From assembly GCA_013339765.2 (NCBI GenBank), contig CM023449.1, positions 41,678,528 to 41,742,527 of the forward strand: DNA of 64,000 nucleotides, read 5' to 3'. A program made the position numbers and the translations under genes. This stretch comes from Haemaphysalis longicornis (lineage: Eukaryota > Arthropoda > Arachnida > Ixodida > Ixodidae). A model generated the notes under the pieces. That model worked only from the letters and a program-made list of their open reading frames with translations, did not search any database and was not told the DNA's origin. Below are positions 53,951 through 64,000 of this stretch, piece by piece. Numbering within the stretch: position 1 is the first letter of the stretch; every line of letters begins with the position of its first letter.

Positions 53951-54897
53951 GGCAGAGGCGCGGTTTGGAAATACTATCGCACGTAAAAGTGCTCCGGAGC
54001 TAGCCGCCAGAGTTCGATGCCTCCCCCCTTTCATCGAACGCTCCTCCTATATTGCGAACGTGGCAAACGGGCCTGTCCACTCCGATGGTGGGTAAACCGA
54101 CTCCCGATGGAAAAACGACCGTGGAAGAGCGTGCTCCCCGAGCGACGCCTTTCCTGTAACAAAAAGTGGCTTCGCCTCGTAGAACTGCCAAAGACCGGCT
54201 TCAAGTTCTTCTCGGTGGACAAAGTTCCCAGAGAGGGTAGCGGTGTGGCTGAGACCAACGCAGATAAAAAAGCAAAGGAGGCGGGGGCCATCGGAGTCCG
54301 TGGTAGGCTTGCCAGCTGGAAGGCGTTGCTGCCTCGACTCGAAGAAAGGCGAAGCCCGCCGAATTGGGCAATCTGGCCATCGAGGCGACGCAAGAGGGTT
54401 GCCTATCGCCATTGGAAACCGCCACTTTCGCGTCGTCGCGCCGCCGAAAAGATGAGACGTGTCACGGGCAGGGCGACGAGCCGGGCCTTTATCAAAACGT
54501 TCGGCTGGATTAACGCAGCCGACTCGTAGAGTGAAAGCGGAGCAACGGCCACCCGAGCGGGGGAGCAGGGCGGGTCGGCCGGACGGCGGCGGGAGAGGAG
54601 CCGCGCATGCTGTGTGGGCTGCTGCAGACATTACACGACGCGGTAACAACACCGTTTGGCTCTTCTTACCACACTCGTCATTATGAAGGGGACACGCGTT
54701 CACGCCTAGCATATTTCATACTTCACCTTTGCCCCTCGTACGCAGTTCAAAAAGGGTCTGCAGAAACAAATGTATGAACAAAACTTAAAGCCTCCTGAAA
54801 GTGGCTCATGCGGCTCAAAATGGCTCAAAGTGGCTACTAGCGGAGACGCAGCCAGGAATTTTGTTACGGCCGGGGGTATGGGAGGTGGAAGGGGGGG
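53951..54897. other. GC-rich, open on both strands, no gene called
   Basis: A plus frame of 170 codons (54,017-54,529) overlaps a minus frame of 221 codons (54,047-54,712). Both are basic and lack recognisable motifs. The minus frame ends in a conserved-looking ESVYPPSEWTGPFATFAI, which might be transposable-element derived; I cannot place it. Confidence 0.3.
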
Positions 54898-55289
54898 GGG
54901 TGCCTGAAAACACTGCGACAGCTGTAGATATCACGAGCACAGAGCGGCACCGCGTGGTTTCTCTGCAAGCAGATACGCCTCCCAGTATCTGTAGTGCTTT
55001 TGTTGCGGATTTCCTTAAAGTGGCTATCGAGTGCGCTCATTGCTGCAACTGAATGTACGACGGCCAATAGCCGCGATATAGCCCAAGTTACGTCACTCAA
55101 GCAGACCGGGAAAGGGAGAAAAATCTTTTGGCTAAGTTTATACGTTATCTGTTGGGCACGTTTTGCCTGAGGTTCTTTTTGACCCCCCCCCCCCCCCCCC
55201 CCCATTATAAGTACTGAATGGGATTGTTGACTACTGCTTGAAAGCATTTTGGATTTAGAGAACAGTTGAGAAGAGTTGCACGGTCCCTT
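54898..55289 (+). mobile_element. AAGGGACCC-type MITE, diverged copy 2
   Basis: Matches the 9,255-9,702 element in order. The right end GTTGCACGGTCCCTT is retained; the left terminus is replaced by a G-rich stretch (54,890-54,900). A C20 run at 55,184-55,203 lies inside, where the 9-kb copy has GAACCCCCAATCTACGTACTG. Confidence 0.7.
55184..55203 (+). repeat. Poly(C) tract inside MITE
   Basis: Twenty C in a row, expanded from a CCCCC in the related element. Confidence 0.88.
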
Positions 55290-55321
55290 GAACATTTGAG
55301 ACGCATTAGAATTCACTGGTC

Positions 55322-55447
55322 GTAAGGGAGCGGTGCGATCCCCAGGTGGCCAAAACCGATCCGTAACCCTCCACTACGGCGCACCTCATCAGCTGTGTAG
55401 TTTCTGCGTGTTAACCCCACAATCAATCAATCAGTCAATCAACCAAT
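55322..55447 (+). mobile_element. SINE with (TCAA)n tail, head-truncated, copy 3
   Basis: Plus strand: GATCCCCAGGTGGCC, CCCTCCACTACGGCGCACCT and GTGTTAACCCCACAATCAAT, then a CAATCAGTCAATCAACCAATG tail. Same family as 14.3 and 48.4 kb, opposite orientation. Confidence 0.72.
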
Positions 55448-56518
55448 GAAGGACTGCTGTAGAACGGAGATGCTGCATTCACCACAGGTGCTCTCCAAGC
55501 TCAGCTGAGGGAGCGAGACTAGCAGCAGTGGTTTTATATCGCGCGACACTCGAAAACGAGGACTCATCGGCGCGAGAAACAACCGCGGGAGACCTACTCC
55601 CAATGCGCAGACGTGGCTTGTGCTGAAATCACATATCTCCCTTTCTTCTGCGCCATGCTGGAATGCTTCCTCCTTTCCACTCTCCAATTGTCGCTGTAAC
55701 CGTGCACGCCAGTTGCTGACGCCTGGCGCCGATTGAGATCGCTGAGTGAGTGAAACCCTTTTTTAGACGAGAGGCCATGGGGCCCTGAGGGGAGCAAGGC
55801 TGAGGGGAAAATGGGAAGGTCACAACTCGCACAATGAACACAGTTTCCAGTCTTGGGGTCCTAATCACAAAATGACCACATTAAAGTCAGTCAGTGGCAC
55901 CAAAATGCACAGTTCACACTTAAAGGAACAGTTAGCACTGTAGACAATGAGGTTCGCACTGAAAACAGTGCACGCTGCAGACAGTTCGCATTGTAGACAA
56001 CGTAGAGTCCGTTTTCAAGGGCGTACTCGGGGATGCTTCTAGTGTGGTGGGGTCGTCACGGACCCGACTAACATGTTCCCGTTCAGTCGCAGGGGCGGGA
56101 CCTAGAGTTGAAGCAGGTGGCGATTACGGCCGAATAATGGACAAAGCCGAAATTAAGTGGTCAAGATTTGGTTTCCCTTCACTGACTACAGTGGTGGCAT
56201 CGGCACAATTCGGATCCTGCTGGAGCTGTCCATTTATAAGTAATGTGAGGGGTGTACGCTGCATTCGCTTACACTTCATTGGCGAATACTTCCCCCGGAC
56301 GCGAGAAGCTATTGAGAGGTGCAAGGATGCCAACAGGAGTTTCTGCCTGTAAGCGCTTGCAGCTTTGCTTTTTGAGGTGTCGAAGCTGGAGTTGCCAGTC
56401 TGCTTGGAGAGGGGGGACGAGCGTGGTGGGCACCGCGGGAGGTGATTGTAGCCTCTCCCTGGTAGCGTCGTGTGCAATACGGTTGCCTTCCGCCCCTGTA
56501 GTGTGTCCTCCTCACTAC
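55448..56518. other. No supported gene
   Basis: 55,915-56,010 has loosely repeated GTTCGCACTGTAGACAA-like words (four imperfect copies). Minus frame 56,124-56,525 (133 codons) and plus frame 56,044-56,352 have no recognised domain. Confidence 0.35.
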
Positions 56519-56520
56519 TC

Positions 56521-56766
56521 CGCACTCACTCGCACTCACGCTCACCACTCGGCATCACCATTCGCACTCACTCGTGCTCACGCTCACGACTCGTAGTGAC
56601 CACTCGCACTCACTCGCGCTCACGCTCACCTCTCGCCCTCATTACTCGCGCTCACTCGCGCTCACGTTCACCAGTCGGCCGCACCACTCGTTCTTACTCG
56701 CACTCACACCTCGGCGTCGCCGTTCGCACTCACTCGGGCTCGCGCTCACCGCTTGTCATCACCACC
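56521..56766 (+). repeat. 42-bp minisatellite, ~6 units
   Basis: Unit starts CGCACTCACTCG at 56,521, 56,563, 56,605, 56,647, 56,689 and (after a 36-bp unit) 56,725. The period is 14 codons, so all frames continue; the plus frame reads RTHSRSRSPL repeatedly. Confidence 0.93.
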
Positions 56767-57389
56767 CGCATGCCATTGTGCGCAGCAGTTTTTTCTTGAG
56801 TCATGCATGACGCGGAAAAGTATCAGCGCATTACGGCGTCAAAAGTACATTCAAATCGTATTCCTGAATCAACACGCTGCCAGAGACGTAATTCCACGGT
56901 GCCCCATAGCAGTAGTGCAGTGATGACATATTCCCGGAGGTAAACGCACTCCCGCCGTTACAGGAGTACAGCACACTCCCAAGGAGGGTGCTGTACTCCT
57001 GCCTGGTTTCGTCGCTGCAAGGCTCGTTTCTTCACGTCGACATGGTTCCAGTTAGCCCCGGCTCGCTTCGGACAAAGAATTTCGCTGACAATGTATTGTC
57101 TCCGCACCGCGCCCGTTTCACGGGAAGGAAGCGCACGCCAGACCTTTGGTTTTGCGCTTATCGTTAGCGCGTGGAAAGCCTGCAAAGACGCCGGTAAAAC
57201 AATCTGGCATGCGCCTCGTTCTCCGGGTCGCCAGTGTGGGGAGACGTGTGGTAGAGGTTAGGTGGAAGTGGCGGGATAGTTCTCGATGACAATGTAGCCC
57301 AAAGATAGCCACACAGCCAGAAGACAAACTTAGGCACCAACTCAAACAGAAAGTAGCCCAGTGATTTGGTTGTTAATAGCCCAGTCGGG
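56767..57389. other. No supported gene; hairpin inside
   Basis: Contains the hairpin at 56,961-57,001. The right part may be degraded LINE upstream of the RNase H motif at 57,394, but no motif proves it. Confidence 0.35.
56961..57001. repeat. 14-bp inverted repeat, 13-nt loop
   Basis: CAGGAGTACAGCAC and its exact complement; the loop ACTCCCAAGGAGG can extend the stem with one bulge. Confidence 0.88.
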
Positions 57390-58210
57390 TAACCCTGGAT
57401 ATTCGGCTCGTTTGGCTGCCCGGCCACTGTGGGTTATTTCTCAATGAAACTACTGATTTGTTAGCTAAAATGGCCTTGGCTTTACCACGTGTAGAGGTGC
57501 TTCCCCCGTTTCCTTGCGTGTTGCTTGCATGTTATCGCCAAATCCTGATGTTCCAAGACGTGTCTGATCACAGGCTGTACATTCCTCCTGAACTCGAACA
57601 CCTCAGGTTCCCCTGGAACAGAAGTGATTGTCAAACTCGCTCGTGCGAGGTATCGCTGTCCTTTTTTCGCTGTGGTGTCCTCACTTTTAATCAGTACCTA
57701 TATCGGGAAGATCTCACAGCCTCCCCCTTGTGGCACTTTTCCCACGATATTGAATCTGAAGAACATTTTTTTTTTACTTTTTTGCCGCCGATTTTTCAGT
57801 CATCGGAGAAGGCTCCTGGAGACTCCCTCCGACGTCTTGGACTGCCATTGACTCTGCGAGTGCTTTGTCGTTTGGGGGCGCAAGGAAGCTAAGCCACTGC
57901 CATAGGGACGTGTGCAACGATATCCACTTCTTCCTATCGGAGATGGCTCGTATGTCGTGCTAAAGCAATTCCGATTATCCTGATTTTTTATCTAGTTTTC
58001 CTGGTGCCCTTTCTGTTCTTTTTTTCTCCCTCCCTCTCTTGAACTTAGGCTATATTTTTCTTCTGCTCCGCTATTTTTCTTTATCTGATTTAATACCATA
58101 AAAAAGAACTCCTCTTGGCCAATCCCCTCAGTGGGTATAATAACAAAAAATAACAAAATAACAAAACAATAATTACAAAAACAAAAAATAACAAACTAAC
58201 AAATATAGGA
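57390..58210 (+). pseudogene. LINE remnant: RNase H end, C-terminus, 3' tail with TAACAAAA repeats
   Basis: LVWLPGHCGLFLNETTDLLA (about 57,405-57,465) is the RNase H C-terminal motif. After frame changes come ARYRCPFF and YREDLTASPLW with HDIESEEHFF, the damaged zinc knuckle (Cys replaced by Trp and His), then a GLPLTLRVL end at 57,892. The 3' UTR ends with CTTGGCCAATCCCCTCAGTG, then GGTATAATAAC at 58,115-58,144, followed by an A-rich AAAATAAC repeat to about 58,207. Confidence 0.8.
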
Positions 58211-58970
58211 AAATATAATCACAAAAGTGGTCGGTTAAAATCTAAAATATACACCTCTCACTAATCCCTCCAAAACGGACTAAACAAAAAAAAATGTTTG
58301 CAAAGGAACGTTGGAAACACGAGTAAGACATAGCATAAACAGACAAACTCTGCAGTACGTTTTGCATCTTCGGAAAAAGAGAGACATAATTAACAAAGTA
58401 AAGGTATCTTAACGCTATAATGGTATAAATTTACATCATTGGCGAAAAGACACAAAAAACAACTTAAAAGGAATAAAACATCCAACTCCTTTCCCTACTT
58501 ATAGGCCTATTTGGCTGGAAGAACTCGCTCTCTAGACAAGCGGCATAAAAATGCTACACGTTAGTAAACAATTCTCTGAATTTCTGCAGATTTGTTTCTC
58601 GCTCACGATCTTACAAATACCAATGTCCGAAACCTTACCATCAAGAGCTGGTGTTGCAAAAAGCCAGGGCAAAACATTGGTGTTAAAGAAGTGCGTCATG
58701 TATTAGCAGTAGTCCAGTAGCCAAGTAACAATTTGCCGATCTTTGCCCAGAGAAATTCTAAAGGAAATTTCTGCGGTATTCCGAACGCGCCATTTTTTCT
58801 TGCGTGGCTGTAGCCTTTCTGCGTCATTTCGAACGCGCCATTTCTTTCTTGCGCGGCCATTTTTTTTTTTACTTACAACCGTAAAAACCAACCCAACGAG
58901 CGTTCCTGACTAAATGAACTCGGGGGCTACCGGTTATCTACGAAGATATTGCCTTAAATGTACCTGCAGT
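58211..58970. other. AT-rich; 47-bp direct duplication at 58,768-58,862
   Basis: TTCCGAACGCGCCATTTTTT, then CTTGCGTGGC, recurs ~47 bp later as TTTCGAACGCGCCATTTCTT, then TCTTGCGCGGC. No gene is supported. Confidence 0.5.
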
Positions 58971-58979
58971 TTTTTTTTT

Positions 58980-59010
<31 letters not shown>

Positions 59011-59012
59011 GG
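58971..59012 (+). repeat. Poly(T) followed by poly(G)
   Basis: Nineteen T then about 23 G. Lengths are unreliable in assemblies. Confidence 0.88.
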
Positions 59013-59117
59013 CTCAATGACGAGGAGATGTATGACAAGCACCAGTGGTTCACGAGATTTGAATGGTTATGGCTATTTAATCCGCGTGGTTTTCGAAGCT
59101 TCAGCGTGACTCTTTGA

Positions 59118-59489
59118 CGTCTGGGCTCTACCTGGGACCGTTTTATCTCTGCGCCGCTGATTCCGGCAGTCGCATCGACCGTTAGCGAGCTAAGACTACA
59201 AAGCGAGCCCATAAAGAAGCTCAGCAAATGCCAGCGCCGCAGCCTGCTTCTTGGAAAGGGTGCTCTGCCTCCAGCTTACTCTTTCGAAGAAGAAGCCCGC
59301 TTTACAAAAGCTCACTGGAGGGCTGCTTTCTTCCACGGCGTATGTGTACTGCCTGATGTTACAGCAGCGACGGCTGTCAATTCTTTGTTACTGAAATTAA
59401 CTTGGCCCTGGCTGTGCAGTGAGCTTGCGTATGACCCCACGCATGCGCTGTCACTATCAGAGTGCACGAAACATAAATCACTGACCTAA
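59118..59489 (+). CDS. Possible 3'-terminal exon, 123 codons, no start codon
   Basis: A plus-strand frame opens after a stop at 59,115-59,117 and closes with TAA at 59,487-59,489. It contains TVSELRLQSEPIKKLSKCQR, RSLLLGKGALPPAYSFEEEA, RFTKAHWRAAFFHGV and LLLKLTWPWLCSEL. Composition is mixed and protein-like rather than low complexity. A possible splice acceptor, CTGATTCCGGCAG, ends at about 59,170. AATAAA occurs near 59,613. I do not recognise the family. A chance frame or a transposon fragment is equally possible. Confidence 0.28.
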   Translation, partial: RLGSTWDRFISAPLIPAVASTVSELRLQSEPIKKLSKCQRRSLLLGKGALPPAYSFEEEARFTKAHWRAAFFHGVCVLPDVTAATAVNSLLLKLTWPWLCSELAYDPTHALSLSECTKHKSLT

Positions 59490-60399
59490 ATAGTAAAACT
59501 GTTTTGCTACTTTGGAAGTTGTCGGAGACGATTCTGAAATACCCCGCTAATTCACCGCCTCGAACAGAGCAAGTATCACAGCGAAGGTGTATAACGGTAC
59601 ACCCGGCGGCAAAATAAACCGGGACACTCAAGCGCGTGGCAAAATACATCACCGCGCCATCTGAGACACCGCTGTGCGCGGGCGCTTCCAGCCTCCATAT
59701 ACTGCCCTGTCTTTTCCGTGGCTTCAAGCGACAAAGCTGATAGAATTCAGGGCTTGGTGCTGGGGGCCACTTTTTGTGCTCGACACATCTCGCTGGCACA
59801 CGCTTCGGCTGTGAAGGGCGAGGGTGAAGCGGGCTTTGCTCTATCTGTCTGGCTCCGATAAAAGACACATTGCAACGAAATCTTGATCTTAGTTTTAAAG
59901 GCGAAATCGTTTGTTGGACGGTCCAAACAGGATTTTTTTGGGGCGTGTCTATGTCAACCAAATGAACGCATTTGGAAACATATTATTTATTTTTGCCCTT
60001 TTTTGTCAATCCCGACCGTGCCGATTTCTTCTCGCTGTTTTCCCCATCAGTACTGTTTCTGTACATGTGCAAGGTGACATGTTATTACACTTCATTCAAA
60101 TAAAAGCTCATATTTAGTTACGAATCTACTGCATGTTTTAGGAAAAAAATACAACCACGCGATGGGATATTTGCGGCACAAGTTCGTCACCGAGACGGGC
60201 AAGATAAGTTACCGGTCGTATTGGGGCTGAGCGAACAACGCACACTTCGCCCTCACCTTTTCGTCGCCGAAGCGTGTGCGAGCAAGGCATGTTAGCAAAG
60301 ACAGTGACCCCTATCGCCAAACGCTCAATATGATCAGCTTTCCGCTTGAAGTGTAGAAAAAGACAGGATAACGAGCTTGGCTGGCATACCTCGGCAAAG
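59490..60399. other. No supported gene
   Basis: The minus frame 59,377-59,961 (194 codons) overlaps the possible exon above and has no recognised domain. The rest is AT-rich. Confidence 0.35.
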
Positions 60400-61044
60400 T
60401 TGGCGCGGCTCACTCAAACTCACTCACAATTTTTTTTTCGAATCACCACTCACTCAAACTCAGACTCCAATGCTGAGCCGCACATCTGCGCTCACTCAAA
60501 CTCAACTCACATTGAGCGCAAAACTCAGAACTCACTCGGACTCAGAACTCAAAATGTACTCAGAACTCAAATGTACTCAACTCAAAATGTAATCAAAACT
60601 CAAAATGTACTCAAACTCAAAATGTACTCAAACTCAATATGGACTCAAAACTCAAAATGTACTCAAAACTCAAAATGTACTCAAACTCAAAGTGTACTCA
60701 ACTCAAAATGGACTCAAAACTCAAAATGTATTCAAACTCAAAATGGACTCAAAACTCAAAATGGACTCAAAACTCAAAATGTACTGAAACTCAAAATGTA
60801 ATCAAAACTCAAAATGTACTTCAAACTCAAAATGTACTCAAACTCAATATGGGCTCAAAACTCAAAATGTACTCAAAACTCAAAATGTACTCAAACTCAA
60901 AGTGTACTCAAACTCAAAATGTATCAACTCAAATGTACTCAAAACTCAAAATGGACTCAAAACTCAAACTGTACTCAAAACTCAAAATGAACTCAGAACT
61001 CAAAATGGACTGAGAACTCAAAATGAATTCAGAACTCAAATGGC
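60400..61044 (+). repeat. ACTCAAAATGT minisatellite, ~640 bp
   Basis: Imperfect units of 17-18 bp built from AACTCAAAATGTACTCA and AACTCAAAATGGACTCA, often with higher-order pairing. Plus frames read as KMYSNS/QNVLKT repeats and are artefacts. Confidence 0.93.
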
Positions 61045-62965
61045 CTCACAGAGATTGAGACAGTGAGAGAGTGAGAGTGAGAGTGTGAGAGTAAGAGTGT
61101 GAGTGGGAGAGTGAGAGAGTGAGAGTGAGTGTGAGTGTGAGAGTGTGAGTGTGAGAGTGTGAGTGTGAGAGTGAGAGTGTGAGTGTGAGTGTGAGAGTGA
61201 GTGAGAGGGAGAGAGTGAGAGTGAGTGTGAGTGTGAGTTGTCTGAGAGTGAGAGTGTGAGTGTGAGTGTGAGTGAGAGTGAGAGTGTGAGTGTGAGTGAG
61301 AGTGTGAGTGTGTGACTGAGAGTGAGAGTGAGAGTGTTGAGTGTGAAGTGAAGTGAGCGTGAGAGTGTGAGTGTGAGTGTGGGTTGTGAGTGAGAGTGAG
61401 AGTGTGAGTTGATGTGAGTGTGAGGTGTGAGTGAGAGTGAGAGTTCGAGCGTGAGTGGGAGTGAGAGTGAGTGAAGTGAGTTGAGAGTGAGGTATGAGTG
61501 TGCCTGTGAGTGAGAGTGAGAGTGTGTGAGTCGTGAGAGTGAGAAGTGAGAGTGAGAGCGTGAGTGAGAGTGAGAGTGTGAGTGTGAGTTGAGTGTGAGT
61601 GGTGCGTGGTGAATGTGAGTGAGAGTGGAGAGTGTGAGTGAGATTGAGAGTGCTCTGTAGTGTGAGTGGAAGCGCGGATGAGATGGAGGACTGTGAGTGT
61701 GAGTGAAGAGTAAGAGTAGAGTGAGAGTGAGATGTGGAGTGTGAGAGTGAGAGTGAGAGCGTTATAGTGAGAGTGTGGAGTGAGAGTGAGAGTGAGAGTA
61801 TGGATGTGCCTGTGAGTGAGAGTGTGAGTGAGAGTGAGAGTAGGAAGAGTGTGAGTGTGAGTGGGAGAGTGCGAGAGTCGATAGCGTGAGTGAGAGTGTG
61901 AGTGAGAGTGAGTGTGAGTGTGAGTGTGACTGAGAGTGAGAGTGTGAGGGAGAGTGTGAGTGAGAGTGAAAGTGAGAGTGAGAGTGAGTGTGCGTGTGAG
62001 TGAGAGTGTGAGAGTGAGAGTGTGAGTGTGAGTGTGAGGAGAGTGAGAGGGAGAGTGTGAGTGTGAGTGAGAGTGAGAGTGAGAGCGAGAGAGTGAGTGA
62101 GAGAGAGAGAGTGAGAGTGTGAGTGTGAGTGTGAGTGAGAGTGAGATTATAGTGAGAGTGTGAGTGTGAGTGTGAGTTGAGTGTGGAGTGTGATTGTGAG
62201 TGAGAGTGTGAGTGTGAGTGTGAGTGAGAGTGGGAGTGAGGGTGTGAGTGTGAGTGTTAGTGTGAGTGAGAGTGTGGGAGTGAGAGTGTGAGTGTGAGTG
62301 TGAGTTGAGTGTGAGTGAGAGTGTGGGTGTGAGTGTGAGCGGAGTGAGAGTGTGAGTGTGAGTGTGTGAGAATGTGAGAGTGTGGGTGTGAGGGAGAGGA
62401 GAGTGAGAGTATGGGTCATGAGTGTGGAGTGTGAGTATGAGTGAGAGAGGAAGAGAGTGTGAGTGTGAGTGAGAGTAAGGGTAAGAGTAAGAGTAAGAGT
62501 AAGAGTAAGAGTAAGAGTGAAAATGTGAGTGTGAGTGTGAGTGAGTGTGAGAGTGAGAGTGAGAGTGTGAGTGTGAGTGTAAGTGAGTGTGAGTGTGAGT
62601 GAGAGTGGAGAGTGAGATTGACGAGTTTGAGGGAGAGTGAGAGTGTGAGTGAGAGTGAGGGTGAGACTGAGAGTGAGAGTGAGAGTGTGAGTGTGAGTGT
62701 GAGTGTGAGTGAGAGTGTGAGTGTGAGTGTGAGTGTGAGAGTGAGAGTGTGAGTGTGAGTTGAGTGGGAGTTAGTGTGAGAGTGAGAGTGTGAGTGTGAG
62801 TAAGAGTGTGAGTGGAGTGAGAGTGAGAGTGAGAGTGTGAGTGTGAGGGAGAGTGTGACTGTGTGGGAGTGTGAGAGTGAGTGTGAGAGTGTGAGTGTGA
62901 GTGGGAGTGTGAGCGAGAGTGTGACTGAGTGTGAGTGAGCGTGTGAGTGTGAGTGTGAGTGTGTA
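61045..62965 (+). repeat. GTGAGA/GTGAGT hexanucleotide satellite, 1.9 kb
   Basis: Nearly continuous GTGAGAGTGAGTGT-type sequence with many single-base slips. A purer (GTAAGA)n patch lies at 62,475-62,518. SHTLTLT-type minus frames are artefacts. Strong purine bias on one strand over 1.9 kb. Confidence 0.96.
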
Positions 62966-62989
62966 CATTTTGCTATATACCTTTTGCTA

Positions 62990-64000
62990 TATCCTCATAA
63001 TTATAACAAGAAAGCATTTTTATATTTGTCCCACGTGATCCCCCTCGAAGAGACCTTTAATTTGATACCCCACACACCCTAGCAGGGTCATATGAAATTC
63101 ATACCAGTCAAAATAACCATGACTCTCATGAATGTAACCAGGACGCATTATTTAGGTGTCCGACGTGATTCCCCTAACTGGAACCTTCAATTTGACGCCC
63201 CACATGCTTCAGCGGCCTCACCTTGAATTTAACCCAATCTATGACTCATAATGACTATCTCATGATTCGAACTACGAAGCCGTTTTTATTTGTACCACGT
63301 GATTCCCCTCGTCAAGACCGTAAATTTGATACCCTACACGCCCTATTCGGGTCACTTCGAATTTTACCCCAATATAAGACTCGCCATGACAATCTAATAG
63401 TTATAACCAGGAAGCATTTTTGTATTTCTCCCACGTGATTCCGCTCATCAAGACCATTAATTTGATACCCATCACATCCTAGCGGAATCAATTTGAAATT
63501 AAACCAATCAATGACTAACCATGACTATCTCATGATATAGCCCTACCACATTTTTGTCCCACGTGATTTCCCTTATCGGAACCATCGTATTGATGCCCCG
63601 GACACCCAGTGGCATCATTGTGAATTTTAACCTAATTTATGACCCATTTTGACTATGTCATGATAATAATCAGGAAGCACGTGATTACCCTCATCGAAAC
63701 CTTTAATTTGATATGCCACACGCCCTAGCGTCATTAACTTGAATTTTAACCGAATCTATGACTTACCATAGCTACGTCATGATATATCCATAACTCATTT
63801 TCGTCCCGAATGATTCCCCACATCGAGACCTTGAATTTGATTCCCCACACTGCCCTCGAAAGCGTCATTTTGAATTTTAACCCCAATCTATGACTCGTTA
63901 TGACTGCCTGATGACTACAATCAGGAAGCATTTTTTTATTTACCCCGCTTGATTCCGTTAATGCGGACCTTTCATTTGATACCTTACACGCCTTAGCCTC
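62990..64000 (+). repeat. Diverged ~130-bp satellite, at least 7.5 monomers, open at right edge
   Basis: The landmark CCCACGTGATTCCCC recurs at about 63,034, 63,162, 63,296, 63,432, 63,559, 63,678, 63,807 and 63,945, spacings 119-138. Each monomer also has AATTTGATACCCCACACGCC, TTTGAATTTTAACC, CAATCTATGACTC and AACCAGGAAGCATTTTT in order. Monomers are clearly diverged from each other, unlike the near-identical 475-bp array. Confidence 0.92.

Noticed and set aside
54017..54712. 170-codon plus and 221-codon minus genes
   Set aside because: Mutually overlapping, highly basic, no recognised motif; neither strand can be preferred.
56521..56766. SR-rich coding exon
   Set aside because: The minisatellite period is a multiple of three, so open frames are expected without coding.
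60346..61013. SKCTQLKM/QNVLKT repeat protein
   Set aside because: Translation of the ACTCAAAATGT minisatellite.
62147..62968. SHTLTLT repeat protein
   Set aside because: Translation of the GTGAGA/GTGAGT satellite.

Overview
This 64-kb window looks like non-coding, repeat-dominated DNA from a large arthropod genome, most likely a hard (ixodid) tick. The evidence is a high load of degenerate non-LTR retrotransposons, tRNA-derived SINEs, TIR/MITE elements, a piggyBac element with a spliceosomal-type intron, long di-, tri- and tetranucleotide microsatellites, and a SINE with a (TCAA)n tail whose body (a 'GACCACCTGGGG' core followed by 'TTTAACGTGC') I recall as abundant in tick sequence. That last point is memory, not a search. 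I see no bacterial operon, rRNA or CRISPR array, and only one convincing protein-coding candidate.

Layout. 1-5.9 kb: a (TTGA)n block, a 370-bp GTT/GTC tract, GC-rich unassigned DNA and a dispersed repeat. 6-8.8 kb: a TIR element that carries an internal tRNA-like Pol III unit, followed at once by an uninterrupted 581-631-codon frame with a CxxC-x16-CxxC motif and C-terminal heptad repeats. 9.2-9.7 kb: a TA-flanked MITE. 10.5-14.6 kb: retroelement tails, (GT)n and (TATG)n microsatellites, a LINE with a twin-priming-type 5' inversion, and a SINE with a (TCAA)n tail. 15-20.1 kb: two tRNA-like loci and a minus-strand LINE keeping RQGCPLSP and YADD reverse transcriptase motifs. 20.7-24.2 kb: a 2.93-kb TTAA-flanked piggyBac element sitting exactly at the terminal TTAA of a second TTAA-flanked element. 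25-38 kb: LINE 3' ends, microsatellites, a repeat family related to copies at 32.8 and 51.4 kb, and another TTAA element abutting a third family.

38.6-46.3 kb is the most striking region: about 16-17 copies of a ~475-bp unit, ten in one orientation and then about six and a half in the other. Each carries an intact A box and B box in a tRNA cloverleaf, a TTTTTT Pol III-type terminator and a poly(A/T) tract. (AT)n tracts bound both outer ends. 46.5-60.4 kb: more LINE ends, SINEs, the second copies of two TIR elements, minisatellites and homopolymers. 60.4-64 kb: three abutting satellite blocks (an ACTCAAAATGT-type minisatellite, a 1.9-kb GTGAGA/GTGAGT block, and a diverged ~130-bp satellite that runs off the end).

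No gene network can be drawn. The window reads as a transposon graveyard in which Pol III-type promoters, TTAA-specific elements and LINE 3' tails recur; the 6.7-8.4 kb frame is the only likely host gene.
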